Positions 19,921-28,493 of a stretch of DNA of 30,386 nt are shown here, one piece after another (the stretch's first letter is position 1; each line of letters begins with the position of its first letter). This DNA comes from a virus, in IMG/VR virus record IMGVR_UViG_3300032156_000056, positions 1 through 30,386 of that record, one strand, 5' to 3'. The notes under the pieces are model-generated. The model made no database searches. It saw nothing but the letters and a program-made list of their open reading frames with translations, and was not told the DNA's origin. Both the position numbers and the translations under genes were made by a program.

Positions 19921-21591
19921 TTACGCTATGGGAATCGCGAGGACGAAAATGTCCGCCGCGCCGATTGCGCTGAAGGTCGCGACAATCGTTCCAGCCGCCG
20001 CCACCTCGTCGTATTCGGCAATGATCTTGTCGAATGCTACCCGTGCGTCGTCCGTGCCGCCCTTGGCGACCGCGCCCGTGAAGGCGCTGGAGCCGTTCTT
20101 CAGGGTGATGTTCGCCGCGTTTGTATCGCGCGCGACCATCCAGGCGTCCACGACCTTGACCTTGCGGGTCGCCGTCCAGACCGTATTGTCTCCGCCGCCG
20201 GTTGCCGCGGAGCAGATTTTGTGGATGAGGACCGGCACGCCCGCTTCTGCGGAGGCCGTTTCGTCAAGGTCTATCGCGCCGATGTCGAGGCCTTCGATGC
20301 CTTCCGAGGAGACCACTCTCCAGCGGAGCGCCGAGCCGAGATTGACCGCGACGAGCAGGGCGTGGTCGCCCGTGTCGTCGAATACCAGGGTCGTGCGTCC
20401 CGCCGCATTGATGGCCTGCGCAACGGTCACGGTTATCGCGCCGTTGTCGGTTTTCATGTGCAGGAGAATCGCCTGGCCCAGATATGTCGGAATGGCGAGC
20501 GTTCTTGCTTCGGCGCCGGCGGAAACCAGCGCGCAGTTACCGCTGGAGGTAACGGGGATGGCTCCGCTTGCGCCCGGGTCGGTGATGACCGTATCGAGGT
20601 CGCTCTTGTCGCCGGTGATCCCGACGCAACCTTCCTGCCCGACGAGCCGCCACGCCAGGTTGGCGCCGTTGTACACGCCGATGAACAACGCCATGTCTCC
20701 GGCGTCGTCAAACGTGATGACCGTGTTGCCCGCCTGATTGAAGGCCGAGGCGAACGTTACGGCGCAGTCGCCGCCGTCCGTCTTCAATTCGAGCAGCAAC
20801 TGCTGGCCCGCGAAGGTAGGAATCGCGACCGTCCGCGTTTCCGCGCCGGCCGTGACGAGCGGGCAATATCCGGAATTCGTTATCGGAATCGCCTTGACGG
20901 TATTGCCCGGGTCGGCTATCGCTTCCGCGGTCGTTTTCTTGACGAGGGTGAGCGCGCCCGTGAGCCCGAGAGTCGCGTCTCCGGAGACCGCCACTTCCTC
21001 GTAAGAATTGCCGTCGGCGACGATTATCTTCCCCGCCGTGTAAGCGAGGACTCCGACGTCGCCCATGTCGCTGAGGTCGCCGAGCGAACCCGCGACCGCA
21101 CCGCCGATGAACGGAAAATGCTTCAGCGTTTCCGCGCGAACATAGCCGAACGTTACGAAGACGCTCGTGATGCTCTGCCACGTCGGTGTGGCGTCAGTCG
21201 GCTCTATCAGCGCCGAGCCGACCGTGTAGGCCGCGCTGACCTTGACCGTCTGGCTGTCCTGAATCTGGATCTTGTCCCCGCACTTCACCTGCGTCGCCGC
21301 ATTCAAGGCGAATTCGACGGCGATGTTCGGAGTGGGGAGCATGAACTTCATCAGCCGCGCCGGGTCGGTCGCCGCCTGTTCTTCCCACGCGATGAGCGGG
21401 ATGAATCCCACGTCATTCGTGGAGACCGGGATTATCGGATATGAAGCGATGTCCGTGTAATCCCGGAGTTTGCAAATCTCGCCCTGCTTGATTGCCTGAG
21501 TCGAGCCCGCCTGAACGGGGAGATTCAGGAATATGGGCGTGGTTTTTCCGTCGTAACACTTGTACTCCGGAATTTTGTTTCTCGCAGCCAT
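19921..21591 (-). CDS. Probable capsid decoration protein with two tandem C-terminal repeats (556 aa)
   Basis: Residues 1-150 are a beta-rich domain suitable for a gpD-type decoration function, with IPVSTNDVGFIPL and later VKVSAAYTVGSAL. Residues about 226-324 and 336-434 are two copies of a roughly 110-residue unit sharing DPG-IP-TxSG, SAGAEARTLAIPT (TAGAETRTVAIPT in the first), Q-I(L)LL-KTD, FDD(A/T)GD and RxV. The last 120 residues are another beta domain with ATRKVKVVDAWMVARDTNAA. The gene directly follows the major capsid gene, and ATG 21591 has AGGAG about 8 nt upstream. The alternative is a head fibre. The large size compared with lambda D (110 aa) is the unusual point. Confidence 0.65.
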   Translation of the reverse strand: MAARNKIPEYKCYDGKTTPIFLNLPVQAGSTQAIKQGEICKLRDYTDIASYPIIPVSTNDVGFIPLIAWEEQAATDPARLMKFMLPTPNIAVEFALNAATQVKCGDKIQIQDSQTVKVSAAYTVGSALIEPTDATPTWQSITSVFVTFGYVRAETLKHFPFIGGAVAGSLGDLSDMGDVGVLAYTAGKIIVADGNSYEEVAVSGDATLGLTGALTLVKKTTAEAIADPGNTVKAIPITNSGYCPLVTAGAETRTVAIPTFAGQQLLLELKTDGGDCAVTFASAFNQAGNTVITFDDAGDMALFIGVYNGANLAWRLVGQEGCVGITGDKSDLDTVITDPGASGAIPVTSSGNCALVSAGAEARTLAIPTYLGQAILLHMKTDNGAITVTVAQAINAAGRTTLVFDDTGDHALLVAVNLGSALRWRVVSSEGIEGLDIGAIDLDETASAEAGVPVLIHKICSAATGGGDNTVWTATRKVKVVDAWMVARDTNAANITLKNGSSAFTGAVAKGGTDDARVAFDKIIAEYDEVAAAGTIVATFSAIGAADIFVLAIPIA

Positions 21592-21658
21592 TTCTTTTTC
21601 TCCTACTTTATTTTTTGAAAGTTTTCAAAGCACGATTCCGGATTGGTTACGGTTCCGG

Positions 21659-23218
21659 TTACGCCGTGTTCTTGACGAAGAACATGTTCGAGAGCGCGAC
21701 GACGTCAATGCAGAAACTCCCTATCCAGAGGGAGATGATGTCGCGCAAGGCCATCTCGCCGCCGGTCATCTTCGGGACGACTTCGACCGGCCAGATTTCC
21801 TTTTCGTAGAACTGCTGCGCCGGGTCGCCCGCGAACCACGTGGTCGCGGCGCCGCCGTAGGTCGCCACGAGCGGATGGCTCAGGACAACAGGAGCCGCGC
21901 CGAGCATTCCGCCCGGTCCGTAAGGATTCGGGAGGAAGAACTGCCCGGAGGCCGACGGCGCATAGATCGAATTAACGATCTTCCACGCGGTCGCCTGCAG
22001 CGCGCTCGGGACCAGCAGAACCTTGAGGGCGGCGAGAACGTAGGTGCCGTCCATCAGCTTCATCGCATCGAGCCGCGCCTTGACGTTGTCTATGTCCGTC
22101 TCGTTTGCGAGCGCGTTCGATTCGACCAGGTTGAGGTTGCCGCGGTTGTCCGCGACCGTCGTGTAGAAGGCCGCCGTGCCGTTGTCGTTTCCGGGGCGTG
22201 CGATGTACCGGCCGTCGAGCGCGGCGGAATCGCATATCCGGGCGAGGCGGAACTGGGCGCGCTTGCTCTTCAATTGGCGCGTCAGCGAAGTGAGGTAAAC
22301 CTGCACCCTGCCGAGCCGGTCGAATATCGAGTTCTCGCGGGTCTGCGAGATGGCCGCGCCGGCCTTTTTGTAACTCGTCTTGACGGAGATCATCGAGCCG
22401 CCGAGCATCGGGTAGAGGTCCCCTTCCTTGACGAACCGGACGCCGTCCTCCGTTTCCACTTCCGGCAGCGTCTCTTCCGCCGCGTTGGAGAGGATGATGG
22501 TGACGAGCTGGTCGGTGATGTCCGGTTGCTGGTCATACACCTTGGTCAGGAGGTAGGTCAGCACCGATTGAATCGCCACGTTGGCGCTCGACGCCGTTAC
22601 CGTCCTCACCGACGGGCTGCCGCCGGCTTCGTCGTGGATTCGCAGGAGGCCCGTCTTTTCTCTCAAGGCCTCGGTGATTTCCCGGAGGGAAAGTTCGTGG
22701 CCGAGCTCCGAATGCTTTATGACGCTTTTCGCGGCGCGTTTGTAAAGCGCCCGGTCCTGCCGGGGCTCGCTGAAAATGCTCACGATTTCCTGTCTCGAGA
22801 GGATTGCGTCGGGGTCGGCCGGCATCGCGGAGAGAAGAATGTTTCCTCTCTGCTCGTCGGCGACCGCCGTAGCGGCCGTCGAGGCCTTCACGAGTTCCAT
22901 CGCTTTTTCCGCGATTTTGCGCTGCGCCTCTTCGGCGGTGATTTTCGCGTCGCCCGCGAGTTCCGCGGCATATTCAAGAATGCCCGCCTTGACCTTGTCG
23001 TTCGCCGTCGCCACCGCCGCCCTGGCCGTGCCGAGTATCAGCGAGGAACGCGCGAATGACCTCTGCGCGCCGTCGTTGTCCGCGGCGGGTTTGGGCGCCT
23101 GGGCCTGCGCCTGCGCGGTTTGAAGGTCGTCGAAAATCTTTCGCATAACCTTCTTCGTTGCTTCATCGAGTTTCTCCGGGTCTGTTCCCAAACTCCGGAG
23201 CCATGTTTCGAAATTCAT
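21659..23218 (-). CDS. Major capsid protein, HK97-like fold, with N-terminal scaffold region (519 aa)
   Basis: It builds the icosahedral head. Residues 1-150 are helical and rich in Ala, Gln and Lys (including AQAQAQAPKPAADNDGAQRS), as in the delta/scaffold region that the adjacent protease removes. The mature part from about residue 200 has PDITDQLVTIILSN, EVETEDGVRFVKEGDLYPML (the E-loop region) and a C-terminal beta-rich domain with WFAGDPAQQFYEKEIWPVEV, all in the order expected for the HK97 fold. ATG 23218 has AAGGAG about 5 nt upstream. Protease before and decoration after support the call. Confidence 0.85.
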   Translation of the reverse strand: MNFETWLRSLGTDPEKLDEATKKVMRKIFDDLQTAQAQAQAPKPAADNDGAQRSFARSSLILGTARAAVATANDKVKAGILEYAAELAGDAKITAEEAQRKIAEKAMELVKASTAATAVADEQRGNILLSAMPADPDAILSRQEIVSIFSEPRQDRALYKRAAKSVIKHSELGHELSLREITEALREKTGLLRIHDEAGGSPSVRTVTASSANVAIQSVLTYLLTKVYDQQPDITDQLVTIILSNAAEETLPEVETEDGVRFVKEGDLYPMLGGSMISVKTSYKKAGAAISQTRENSIFDRLGRVQVYLTSLTRQLKSKRAQFRLARICDSAALDGRYIARPGNDNGTAAFYTTVADNRGNLNLVESNALANETDIDNVKARLDAMKLMDGTYVLAALKVLLVPSALQATAWKIVNSIYAPSASGQFFLPNPYGPGGMLGAAPVVLSHPLVATYGGAATTWFAGDPAQQFYEKEIWPVEVVPKMTGGEMALRDIISLWIGSFCIDVVALSNMFFVKNTA

Positions 23219-23241
23219 GCTTCTCTCCTTGAAAAAATTTC

Positions 23242-23910
23242 CTAAAATAATTTGAGATGAACGCGCGTCAGCGGCGGAAGATTAAATCCCTTTTCCGCCC
23301 CCTCCCGGTCGTCTCCGGCAACTTCCACCGCACCCGGGTCTTCAGACCTCCCGAGCGACTCGGAATCCGCGCCGACCGCAACCGTGCTCCATTCAAAAAG
23401 ATTCCACTGCGTCGTGAACTTTACCGGGCCGACGAGGCCCATTGCTTTGTCCGTTTCCCCCTCGGGGATAAGGCGCTCGCGTTTCGGAATGAATCCGACG
23501 GAGGCGGCCTTGAGAAATCCGCGTTCGATCTTTCCCCAAACCCGGGCAGAAAATTCGTCATCAACGTCGAATTTGGCCAGAGCGATGAGTTTGTCCGCTT
23601 CCGGGTAAATCTTCAAGGACGTCCCCACGACGTTCAACGGATGATGCTGGTGCTGCGCGAGGATGACGGGGTTGCGCCGATATTCCTTCAATATCACGCC
23701 CTTCATCGAGAGCACGCGGGGAGGGCCGAAATAATCGTCTTTCACCGGCGCCTCGGTGGCGATGATAAACTCGGCCGTGTGCGCCTTTGCATCAATCGAG
23801 GCTATTCGGATTCCGCCTTCGATTTTCTCGTCCGGCGAATACATCCGGTAAATGACCCCTCGTTTCTGGGTCGCCTTTAATTTCAGATCTGAATCCTCAT
23901 TCTTGGACAT
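23242..23910 (-). CDS. HK97-family prohead protease (222 aa)
   Basis: This serine protease cleaves the scaffold part of the capsid protein during maturation. The family pattern is clear: beta strand SIDAKAHTAEFII-like text, YRRNPVILAQHQHHPLNVVG (about 78-95; His 87-90 includes the likely catalytic one), then GFLKAASVGFIPKRE (131-144; Ser about 137) and NLFEWSTVAVGADSE (170-184). ATG 23910 has CGGAGGA about 8 nt upstream and overlaps the portal gene by 14 nt. The C-terminal 35 residues are acidic and probably disordered. Confidence 0.85.
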   Translation of the reverse strand: MSKNEDSDLKLKATQKRGVIYRMYSPDEKIEGGIRIASIDAKAHTAEFIIATEAPVKDDYFGPPRVLSMKGVILKEYRRNPVILAQHQHHPLNVVGTSLKIYPEADKLIALAKFDVDDEFSARVWGKIERGFLKAASVGFIPKRERLIPEGETDKAMGLVGPVKFTTQWNLFEWSTVAVGADSESLGRSEDPGAVEVAGDDREGAEKGFNLPPLTRVHLKLF

Positions 23911-25492
23911 TTGCGTCCTCCGTGCTTTTGGGGGGGTTCTGTTTCCCGTTTTTCGAATCGCTTTTGGCTTCGAGGCCGAGGCGTTTGCGTTCTTCCTGTT
24001 CCCTCAATTCCGCCTTGAGTTTGTTGTCCTGCACCGTTTCCCAGTCGGCGCCTATCTTGCCGGCCTCCTCGACGACGCTCTGGACATTTCCTTCCATGCG
24101 CTTGACCGCGGCGTCGGCGTCGTTGTTCGGGTCCCATGAGGGCTTGACGTAACGCTGCCAGCGCGGCTCCACCTGCCGATAAACGGGGTCGCCGAGGGAC
24201 ATGGAAAGCGCCCACATGGCCCATTCCCAGATGGGCGTCAATATGGATTCCGCGAAAAGATTAAACTCGATTTCATACTCGACAAAATCCTCGATGCCGG
24301 AAACGCGGGTCGCGGAGAAATTCGCGGCGCCGTAATTGTTCGAAACGCGCTCGAACGAGCGCCCAATGCCGAGGCCGATATCGCGGTCGTGCGAAATCAA
24401 AAACTTTTCATAATTCGCGCCGGGCCGGTCGCTGTTGACGACTTGCAAGTCCTCGTTTTGTTCGAGGTAATGAACGAGCCGCTTCGGATTGGCGACGGTT
24501 GACCGTTTGCTTGTGTTTGTATTATCCCCGCCAAATGCCGTATCCCCTTCCATGGTCGTTTGCGCTTTGTCGGGATTATTCAATTTGAAAAACCATGCAA
24601 TATCCGCTTCCAATTTTTTCCGCTGCAATTCCGAGTCCTTATAGTCGGCCACGTCGTTCAAGAGGACAAGCGCGCGCTGGAGCCACGGGATTTCGCGCGA
24701 GGCGCTCTCGCGGTGCGGGTCGAAGAAGAAGACCATCTGGGGCAGTCCGAATTCATTTCGCGCTGAAACAAATTCATATTCAATGGACCCGGCGAGGCCG
24801 TAAGGGTGTTTCATGGCGACCCAGTAGCCGTCGAGTTCTCCGGAAGATTTAAATTGAATTCCGCCCACGATGTTGTCCCTGTTTTGCAGGGAGGGCGGCG
24901 TTCCGATGCATTCCGGTTCGATGATTCGGCATTGGAACGGTATCGAGCGGCCCACCGCGCCGGAGAAGCGCAGGAATACTCCGCCGTCAACCTTCGCGTG
25001 CCGGAAGGCAAGCCGCATGTATTGCAGGAAAGTCCGCGTCCTTCGCCAGTCCAAGTCCTTGCTTCCCGCCTTCGCGACTTTTTCACGCCAGAAATATTCG
25101 GCGTTATCAATGACGTCCTTGACGCGCTCCGACTGGAGCGGCTGCGCCTTCAAATAACTTGGTGGGATTTTCGCCTGAACGCTTATGCTTGGACCGATGA
25201 CGTTCGATATTTCTTTTAATACAAGACCGCCCGCCTTGGCGTCGTTGTCAACGAGCAGGCGGGAACGCGCGCGCATCGTCGGGAGAACGTGAAGAAGTTC
25301 CGCGTCCGCCGATAGGGAAAACATGTCCCAGCCCGGCCGTCTCCGTGATTCATTGCTTGATTGGAAATGGCGCATGATGAAATTCTGCGCGACCATGCGC
25401 TGTTCTCGTTCCCTGACGTCGAGGGACTGAAGGACTTCTTTTTTGATTTTGCTTCGGACTTTGGAAGTGTTGAGAAAATCAAAAAGTCCCAT
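23897..25492 (-). CDS. Portal protein, lambda gpB-like (531 aa)
   Basis: It forms the dodecameric DNA entry channel at one head vertex. Features of the lambda family include the conserved opening in which RARSRLLVDNDAKAGGLV precedes an IVGPSI-like strand. VDGGVFLRF, CRIIEPECIGTPP and the central FFFDPHRESASREIPWLQRA follow, and then a helical region ending in NYGAANFSATRV, a well-known portal signature before the stem and crown. The C-terminus is acidic-basic and disordered. ATG 25492 shares bases with the gpW-like stop and has GGAGG 8 nt upstream; a GTG 25495 is less likely. Confidence 0.88.
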   Translation of the reverse strand: MGLFDFLNTSKVRSKIKKEVLQSLDVREREQRMVAQNFIMRHFQSSNESRRRPGWDMFSLSADAELLHVLPTMRARSRLLVDNDAKAGGLVLKEISNVIGPSISVQAKIPPSYLKAQPLQSERVKDVIDNAEYFWREKVAKAGSKDLDWRRTRTFLQYMRLAFRHAKVDGGVFLRFSGAVGRSIPFQCRIIEPECIGTPPSLQNRDNIVGGIQFKSSGELDGYWVAMKHPYGLAGSIEYEFVSARNEFGLPQMVFFFDPHRESASREIPWLQRALVLLNDVADYKDSELQRKKLEADIAWFFKLNNPDKAQTTMEGDTAFGGDNTNTSKRSTVANPKRLVHYLEQNEDLQVVNSDRPGANYEKFLISHDRDIGLGIGRSFERVSNNYGAANFSATRVSGIEDFVEYEIEFNLFAESILTPIWEWAMWALSMSLGDPVYRQVEPRWQRYVKPSWDPNNDADAAVKRMEGNVQSVVEEAGKIGADWETVQDNKLKAELREQEERKRLGLEAKSDSKNGKQNPPKSTEDANVQE

Positions 25493-25746
25493 CACACTTC
25501 CTCCGCCTGGCTGCGCCGCGTTCCGCGGGAAGCCGTGTTCTCATAACCCTGAATGTGGTCGAGCAGTTTTTCGAAGCTGTCGCGCATGGCCATCGAGGAG
25601 CCGCCGTCGCCTTCCGAGGCCGGAAATTTCATCAACTCGATTTGTCCGAGAATGATTTGTTTGCGCGCCTCTTCGTAACTGCCGGCGTCAAAGGCCGTCT
25701 GAGCCGCCGTCAGGTATGCTTCTATCGTCGCGAGCGTTGCTGCCAT
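25492..25746 (-). CDS. Head-tail joining protein, gpW-like (84 aa)
   Basis: This is a short helical protein immediately before the portal gene, where lambda has gpW. It starts MAATLATIEAYLTAAQTAFD, continues with YEEARKQIILGQIELMKFP (a helix rich in small residues and a Gly/Pro-Ala turn), and ends in a charged helix. The size (lambda W is 68 aa) and order W-portal agree. Start 25746 is preferred over 25770 because AAAGGGG lies about 6 nt upstream, and the longer version would overlap the terminator. Its stop overlaps the portal start. Confidence 0.6.
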   Translation of the reverse strand: MAATLATIEAYLTAAQTAFDAGSYEEARKQIILGQIELMKFPASEGDGGSSMAMRDSFEKLLDHIQGYENTASRGTRRSQAEEV

Positions 25747-25770
25747 TAAACCCCTTTCATCGCAGCCCAT

Positions 25771-25813
25771 AAAAAAAGAGGCAGGTTAGTGGGTTGGCAC
25801 CAACCTGCCTCTT
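25771..25813 (-). terminator. Attenuator-like terminator in the head-operon leader
   Basis: A 12-bp perfect stem (AAGAGGCAGGTT 25776-25787 with AACCTGCCTCTT 25802-25813), an A-C mismatch and 3 more pairs carry a GGTTGG loop. Seven Ts follow on the minus strand (25771-25777). It is only about 130 nt after a strong promoter and 25 nt before the gpW-like start, so it must be read through for head-gene expression. Confidence 0.9.
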
Positions 25814-25827
25814 ATTATTTCATGGGC

Positions 25828-25853
25828 GTTCCCGCCGGCGTCCCGGGAGGAAC
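25828..25853 (-). promoter_or_regulatory. GC-rich hairpin in the leader
   Basis: On the minus strand GTTCCTCCCGG pairs with CCGGCGGGAAC with one mismatch and a GACG loop. Together with the following terminator stem it makes a two-hairpin leader, the arrangement of many attenuators. Confidence 0.5.
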
Positions 25854-25911
25854 AATTTTTTCAATTCGCTACATTACTTTTTTCTTAAAAATAATTTTCA
25901 TGTTCCATAAA

Positions 25912-25940
25912 AAAATACAACAAGAATGATTTTTTGTCAA
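25912..25940 (-). promoter_or_regulatory. Strong sigma70-like promoter of the head operon
   Basis: TTGACA (25935-25940 on the minus strand), exactly 17 nt, then TATTTT (25912-25917). Flanks are very AT-rich. The -35 box is 10 nt downstream of a perfect palindrome (25951-25966). Confidence 0.8.
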
Positions 25941-25950
25941 ATCCAAATCC

Positions 25951-25966
25951 TGTCAGGCGTCTGACA
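25951..25966. promoter_or_regulatory. Palindromic operator-like site upstream of the promoter
   Basis: TGTCAG and CTGACA arms flank a 4-nt spacer. The site is centred about 20 bp upstream of the -35 hexamer, a usual place for an activator. The half-site TGACA also recurs within the -35 box itself. Confidence 0.5.
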
Positions 25967-26032
25967 AAATTAAAAAAGTTGAAAAAATATTAAATTTGCG
26001 GCGCTATTTATATATACTTCGTGGTTTGGCTG

Positions 26033-26091
26033 AAAAAAAAACGAAACTTGAGCGGGAAAATCAAGTCCGAATTTTCCATCTAACCTCAAGT
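26033..26091 (-). terminator. Two-part terminator ending the terminase operon
   Basis: Outer 7-bp stem (ACTTGAG 26046-26052 with CTCAAGT 26085-26091) and inner 7-bp stem (GGAAAAT 26055-26061 with ATTTTCC 26071-26077) are followed on the minus strand by TTCG and nine Ts (26033-26041). It begins 15 nt after the stop of the zinc-ribbon gene. Confidence 0.85.
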
Positions 26092-26105
26092 AAAGTTTGC
26101 AAAAT

Positions 26106-26489
26106 TTAATTTATTTTCTTCTCCCGCGCGATAAATAACATCTGGCATCGCAAGCAAAGCATTTCACGGTCTTGGATTAACAGGTCGCCTTCCCTTGCCA
26201 ACTGTCGTGTCGTCAAGACCACGCACGCTTTCGTCATGCGGTCCTGCAGAACGCGCGCCCCGCACTTCGGACATTCGTGCAGGTCCGCCGGCCCCTTCCA
26301 GTCAATTATCGGTTTCGGCTTTTCCTCCTTTTTCGCTTCGTTTTTTTCTTCGCGATTCACCGTCTCCGGAGTCGCCGGCGTCTTCATCGCCGGGTCTTCT
26401 GCCATGACGTCCGGCTCCTGGTGCATCACCCGCGGAACATTCGTCTCCATTCCTATCGGCTTGCCTCTGTTATCTCTGTTCTTGCTCAT
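26106..26489 (-). CDS. Zinc-ribbon protein after the terminase (127 aa)
   Basis: Cys pairs CPKC (73-76) and CLRC (112-115) make a zinc ribbon, with a basic and hydrophobic connection between. The first 60 residues are polar, Lys/Glu/Pro-rich and probably disordered. ATG 26489 has AAAGGAG about 9 nt upstream, and the gene follows TerL by 12 nt. Small zinc proteins beside terminase genes may help the terminase dock or bind DNA, but none with this exact layout is known to me. It is the last gene before the strong terminator. Confidence 0.7.
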   Translation of the reverse strand: MSKNRDNRGKPIGMETNVPRVMHQEPDVMAEDPAMKTPATPETVNREEKNEAKKEEKPKPIIDWKGPADLHECPKCGARVLQDRMTKACVVLTTRQLAREGDLLIQDREMLCLRCQMLFIAREKKIN

Positions 26490-26501
26490 TACCCTCTCCT
26501 T

Positions 26502-28493
26502 TCATAAAGTTGTTTCTTTTTTTTCCTCGTTCAATCCCGTCCGTGGGGGCTTCGCGCCCAGCGCGCGAGCCATCGCCCACGAATAAACCTCAGCGTCGAA
26601 TGGATGGTTATATGGGTCTTCTTGCACCCATTCCGCTTTTTCGCGATTCTTCTCGTCGAAGTCAACGATTCTTTTTTCCGCGCATAACCCGCGCGCGTAT
26701 TCGCGCGGCGTGTCGTGCGGCAAATGCCAGAACCCGTTCTGCCCGGGCCGCACCCGCAATTGGTCATGCACCTCGCTCTTGGCCAGGTCGGTGTCAATGT
26801 GCCACAAAAAGACGCCGGCCTTTTGAAGTTGCGAAACCTTAACGATTCCCTCGTCGAGCGTTGGCTCGCCTTTTATCGGACGCCACGTTTTGATGCCGTA
26901 GTTGCGGGCGAAACGATAAACCTGATAATCCCCTCCGGAGACCACCCTGCGCTTCATTTTGGTTGTAGCCTGCCAGCCCGAGTCAATGCCGACCGCGCGG
27001 ATGTTAAATTCCTTCCCCTCCGAATCCTGCCACCCGGGCATCAGCCATGCGCGGATATGTTCGAGCGCCTTGTATATCGCATCCGGGTCGCTCGGGTTCG
27101 GATAGGTATAGGGTATCAGATATCCGAGCCGCCATGACCGCAGAAGGAAACCCTCTTCGTCCAGTTCCCATGCGTCGAATATCGCGACCATATCGCGCTT
27201 GTGAATGTCTATGCCGCCTGTTACGCAAGTTGAATTCGAATTGTATTTGAATGGGAGCCGGGTTTTGCGTCCGCTCTTGTAATCTGAATATTTGATATGC
27301 TCGAGGACCGCCTCGACGGATATCTCGCTTGAATCGAGGAGCCGCCCCTCGTAGGGGAGCGCCCAGGTGAATTGATACACCGCCTTGAGATTCGCGTCCG
27401 TGGGCATGAGGCGGGCGCGGAATTCCGTCTCCGCTATGTCCGCCATAGTGGTCAAGGGTGAATGCATCTTGTTCCAGCGCACTCCAAAAGTATTTGTTTT
27501 GGGGGCCTCCCCTTGAACGACGCCGTTTCTGTCCACCGTTTGGCCCTTCGAAACGAGGACGGGATTTTTCAGGGCGGCCAATCGGTGTTCTTCTGACCAA
27601 ATTGATGTGCACTTCTGGCAAGAATACCCGGCCGTCTCGCGCGCCTCGACCACAGTCGCCGCCGATTGATAGCCAATAAAATTTTCGCGCTGCGGAAATA
27701 CGTATTCGCCGCACAAGGGGCAGCGCAGAAATATCCGCGTATCCGTGCCGAATTCGGTGATTTCCTTATTGATACGCCCTTCTTTGATAGACATGGTGCA
27801 CTCCGCGAACGTTCGGGCGCGGTCGCCGAAGGCGTGAGTTCGCGTCTCGACCTGCGTTACCGGGTCGGCCTCGCGGCTTACCTTGCCCGCAAGGTCCATC
27901 TTATCAACCTCCGTAAGAGAGACGATCCGGGAAGTGTAATGCGACCGCTGAACGTCACCGCCGCCCGCGCCCATGAAACGCAACATGGCGCCGTTGCGGA
28001 ATCGAATCGCCATGAACTGTCCGCGCCGCGAACCCGCCCCGAACGTCGGCAGATATTCAGCGTATCGCGTCCGCTCGATGACCGGTCTCAAACGTTCCTC
28101 GAATATCCCGCGCGCGAGTTCGACGACGGGGACGCCGATGATAACCGTCTCGCCGACTTCGAATAGGTGATAGAGAATCGGAATGACGAATATGATGAGC
28201 GTCTTGCCAGATTGCGAAGCGCCGGACGCGAACAGCCGACGATAGCGGCCGTGAGACATTACGTCGAATATCAAGGCAGAAAACGGCATGAAGTCGCACC
28301 GGAACGGCAGGCCCTCCCGGGGCCCGTCCGGCAGGTATATTTCCTGCTCGGCGAATTCGCGATACGTCCGCAACCGCCGCGGCCGGAGGCGGGCGAAAAA
28401 CTTTGAAATAGGATGGCGAGGGAGGATCTTCTTCCGGGGTGGGCGAAGGCCGCTCAAGAAATTGGAAATAATATTTTGCAACCCGGGCATCAT
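26502..28493 (-). CDS. terL: Terminase large subunit, GpA family (663 aa)
   Basis: It is the packaging ATPase and genome-end nuclease. Numbered from ATG 28493, Walker A is GASQSGKT (about 91-98), Walker B is the IVSLTEVDKMD segment (190-200), and a zinc ribbon is formed by CPLC (258-261) and CQKC (292-295), a hallmark of the GpA/GP2 type. The nuclease part has GGIDIHKRD (Asp about 429), GIDSGW (Asp about 504) and a C-terminal NHPFDAEVYSWA (Asp about 633). The start at 28493 has AAGGA about 8 nt upstream and overlaps TerS (ATATGATG); a longer frame from 28523 lacks a ribosome site. Confidence 0.93.
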   Translation of the reverse strand: MMPGLQNIISNFLSGLRPPRKKILPRHPISKFFARLRPRRLRTYREFAEQEIYLPDGPREGLPFRCDFMPFSALIFDVMSHGRYRRLFASGASQSGKTLIIFVIPILYHLFEVGETVIIGVPVVELARGIFEERLRPVIERTRYAEYLPTFGAGSRRGQFMAIRFRNGAMLRFMGAGGGDVQRSHYTSRIVSLTEVDKMDLAGKVSREADPVTQVETRTHAFGDRARTFAECTMSIKEGRINKEITEFGTDTRIFLRCPLCGEYVFPQRENFIGYQSAATVVEARETAGYSCQKCTSIWSEEHRLAALKNPVLVSKGQTVDRNGVVQGEAPKTNTFGVRWNKMHSPLTTMADIAETEFRARLMPTDANLKAVYQFTWALPYEGRLLDSSEISVEAVLEHIKYSDYKSGRKTRLPFKYNSNSTCVTGGIDIHKRDMVAIFDAWELDEEGFLLRSWRLGYLIPYTYPNPSDPDAIYKALEHIRAWLMPGWQDSEGKEFNIRAVGIDSGWQATTKMKRRVVSGGDYQVYRFARNYGIKTWRPIKGEPTLDEGIVKVSQLQKAGVFLWHIDTDLAKSEVHDQLRVRPGQNGFWHLPHDTPREYARGLCAEKRIVDFDEKNREKAEWVQEDPYNHPFDAEVYSWAMARALGAKPPRTGLNEEKKETTL

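Larger units (their letters stand above)
25771..25908 (-). ncRNA. Short structured leader RNA, promoter to terminator (about 130 nt)
   Basis: Expected from the promoter at 25912-25940 and the terminator at 25771-25813. It holds a GC-rich hairpin (25828-25853, GTTCC arm with GGGAAC arm) before the terminator. Two mini-frames of 7 and 10 codons near the 5' end (ATG at 25908 and 25899) lack ribosome sites. It may be a regulatory leader, an antiterminator target or an independent small RNA. Confidence 0.4.

Noticed and set aside
19837-21444. Long plus-strand ORF (535 codons)
   Set aside because: It is an Arg/Asp-rich shadow opposite the decoration-like gene, typical of high-GC third positions; no ribosome site and no domain.
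21560-23059. Long plus-strand ORF (499 codons)
   Set aside because: It is a shadow opposite the major capsid gene with an Arg-rich, low-plausibility composition.
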